DNA from: an uncultured Prevotellaceae bacterium
GTDB lineage: Bacteria > Bacteroidota > Bacteroidia > Bacteroidales > Bacteroidaceae
Direction of reading: 5' to 3'
Assembly: GCA_937915745.1 (NCBI GenBank)
Contig: CALGGJ010000063.1
Location: 1-5,903, forward strand
DNA length: 5,903 nucleotides
A model generated the notes under the pieces. It had not been told where the DNA came from. It searched no databases and saw nothing but the letters and a program-made list of their open reading frames with translations. Made by a program: the position numbers and the translations under genes. Below are positions 5,674 through 5,903 of the stretch, one piece after another (the stretch's first letter is position 1; each line of letters begins with the position of its first letter).

Positions 5674-5903
5674 CCGCCGAAATCGGGCGCAAAGTTACGT
5701 TCGTTGCGTTTCTTGGGCCGCCGAAATCGGGCGCAAAGTTACGTTCGTTGCGTTTCTTGGGCCGCCGAAATCGGGCGCAAAGTTACGTTCGTTGCGTTTC
5801 TTGGGCCGCCGAAATCGGGCGCAAAGTTACGTTCGTTGCGTTTCTTGGGCCGCCGAAATCGGGCGCAAAGTTACGTTCGTTGCGTTTCTTGGGCCGCCGA
5901 AAT
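5674..5903 (+). repeat. 44-bp tandem repeat array 2, five full units plus a partial sixth
   Basis: Units start at 5674, 5718, 5762, 5806, 5850 and 5894; the last is cut after 10 bases by the window end. The five complete copies are identical. The unit is the same as in array 1 apart from T at unit base 27. On the minus strand each unit contains TAACTTTGC, the reverse complement of the adjacent -7 box region. The unit length is not a multiple of three, and no continuous reading frame is maintained, so the array is not coding. Total copy number is unknown. Confidence 0.97.

Noticed and set aside
5674..5903. CRISPR array
   Set aside because: The 44-bp units are directly abutting with no variable spacers, so this is a simple tandem repeat.

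Overview
The window looks like chromosomal DNA of a Bacteroidales bacterium, most likely Prevotella or a close relative. Three things suggest this. Exact TAnnTTTG-type -7 promoter boxes precede several transcription units. Translation starts lack Shine-Dalgarno sequences and sit in A-rich leaders. The secreted protein has a C-terminal tail (YNLQGQR ... GGKKVLIK) that I associate with Prevotella exported proteins. This is inference from sequence style, not a database match.

Layout: everything left of about 2475 is read on the minus strand and everything right of it on the plus strand. On the minus side, positions 1-129 hold two identical 55-bp direct repeats; the second carries the stop codon of the neighbouring gene. 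Next comes a 645-aa secreted protein with two homologous modules (112-2049), then a roughly 240-base gene-free leader. Beyond it lies a small structured RNA (about 2343-2445), with an exact -7 box upstream and a hairpin/T-run terminator downstream. I read this RNA as the 4.5S/SRP RNA, with an unusual enlarged apical loop in place of the GGAA tetraloop.

On the plus side, a -7 box is fused to two 44-bp tandem repeat units (2621-2708). These lead into a tight three-gene cluster: a DedA-family membrane protein (2734-3363), ffh for the SRP protein GTPase (3375-4706), and folD for the folate C1 enzyme (4703-5584). ffh and folD overlap by ATGA. After folD, a second -7 box is fused to a longer array of the same 44-bp unit. 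That array has five complete, identical copies and a partial sixth cut by the window end.

How the genes relate: if the RNA call is right, both components of the signal recognition particle (RNA and Ffh) sit within about 1 kb of each other on divergent transcription units. dedA, ffh and folD probably form one mRNA; ffh and folD are probably translationally coupled. The two repeat arrays start at the same place relative to a promoter box and would lie in the transcribed leader. They are the least explained structure here. The rest is ordinary housekeeping sequence plus one accessory surface or secreted protein.
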